6,054 bases of DNA from Bacillota bacterium. Its GTDB lineage: Bacteria > Bacillota > Clostridia > Lutisporales > Lutisporaceae. The stretch lies in NCBI GenBank assembly GCA_023405875.1, contig JAEXXN010000613.1, positions 1-6,054 of the forward strand, given 5' to 3'. Each line of letters opens with the position of its first letter. Position 1 is the stretch's first letter. The position numbers were made by a program, and so were the translations under genes. The notes under the pieces were generated by a model. That model worked only from the letters and a program-made list of their open reading frames with translations, searched no databases and was not told the origin of the DNA. Shown piece after piece: positions 5,886 through 6,054 of this stretch.

Positions 5886-6054
5886 TTACCTGGCAGCAGT
5901 GAGCTCTAATGCCTGTTTCAGCACAGCATCCCCCTTCATAAGGCCATAAGTAAGGCCGTCAATTACCGCTATCGGGATACCTTTGGGTTCAAGCTCCTTC
6001 TTCAGTTTACTGAACAGGAACCTTACCTGCGGCGCCAGAAGCACTACGTCAGCC
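5886..6054 (-). CDS. PTS lactose/cellobiose-family IIB component, C-terminal part only
   Basis: The last 55 residues of a minus-strand gene whose start lies beyond the right edge. They begin ADVVLLAPQVRFL, the conserved strand and turn after the P-loop half of cellobiose-type IIB proteins, then LKKELEPKGIPIAVID and a final helix ending LELTAAR before TAA at 5886-5888. IIB proteins carry the phosphate on an N-terminal cysteine, which is outside the window and cannot be checked. About half of the usual roughly 100-residue protein is seen. It is the first visible gene of the IIB-IIC-IIA-mupG operon; the promoter and any regulator lie further right. Confidence 0.92.
   Translation of the reverse strand, partial: ADVVLLAPQVRFLFSKLKKELEPKGIPIAVIDGLTYGLMKGDAVLKQALELTAAR

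Overview
The window looks like chromosomal DNA of a low-to-mid GC Firmicute, probably of the Clostridia/Tissierellia kind. The grounds are a T-box tRNA-sensing leader, strong AAGGAG/GGAGGGG-type ribosome binding sites, strong intrinsic terminators, an archaeal/eukaryote-like prolyl-tRNA synthetase and a lactose/cellobiose-family PTS. I cannot name a species. No mobile-element genes, tRNA/rRNA genes or CRISPR arrays are visible.

Left part, + strand (1-1170): the 3' two thirds of a neurotransmitter:sodium symporter (NSS, LeuT fold) gene, cut by the left edge. It overlaps by one base (TAATG) a 33-codon gene for a single-span membrane microprotein that resembles MetS, the small subunit of methionine/alanine NSS importers. 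A 12-bp stem terminator closes this unit.

Middle, + strand (1191-3015): a near-perfect sigma-A promoter drives a T-box leader whose specifier region reads as proline (CCC or CCG) and which ends in a regulated terminator. It controls proS, an editing-domain-free class II prolyl-tRNA synthetase with a C-terminal four-cysteine zinc site. After proS lies a perfect 46-bp palindrome with T tracts on both strands. It can terminate both proS and the convergent operon to its right.

Right part, - strand (6054 to 3021, read right to left): PTS IIB (only its C-terminus is in the window), IIC and IIA of the lactose/cellobiose/chitobiose family, then a MupG/DUF871-family protein, a candidate 6-phospho-muramidase. 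The order IIB-IIC-IIA-hydrolase resembles lic/cel operons, with MupG where a 6-phospho-beta-glucosidase would usually be. This suggests uptake and phosphorylation of a beta-linked disaccharide, plausibly MurNAc-GlcNAc from peptidoglycan, followed by intracellular cleavage. Two stem-loops without T tracts overlap the stop codons of IIC and IIA. They may set the relative expression of the operon's genes or be small palindromic repeats.

The genes are mostly recognisable families. The points most worth a second look are the 33-aa MetS-like protein, the pairing of a Lac-family PTS with MupG, and the stem-loops built over stop codons.
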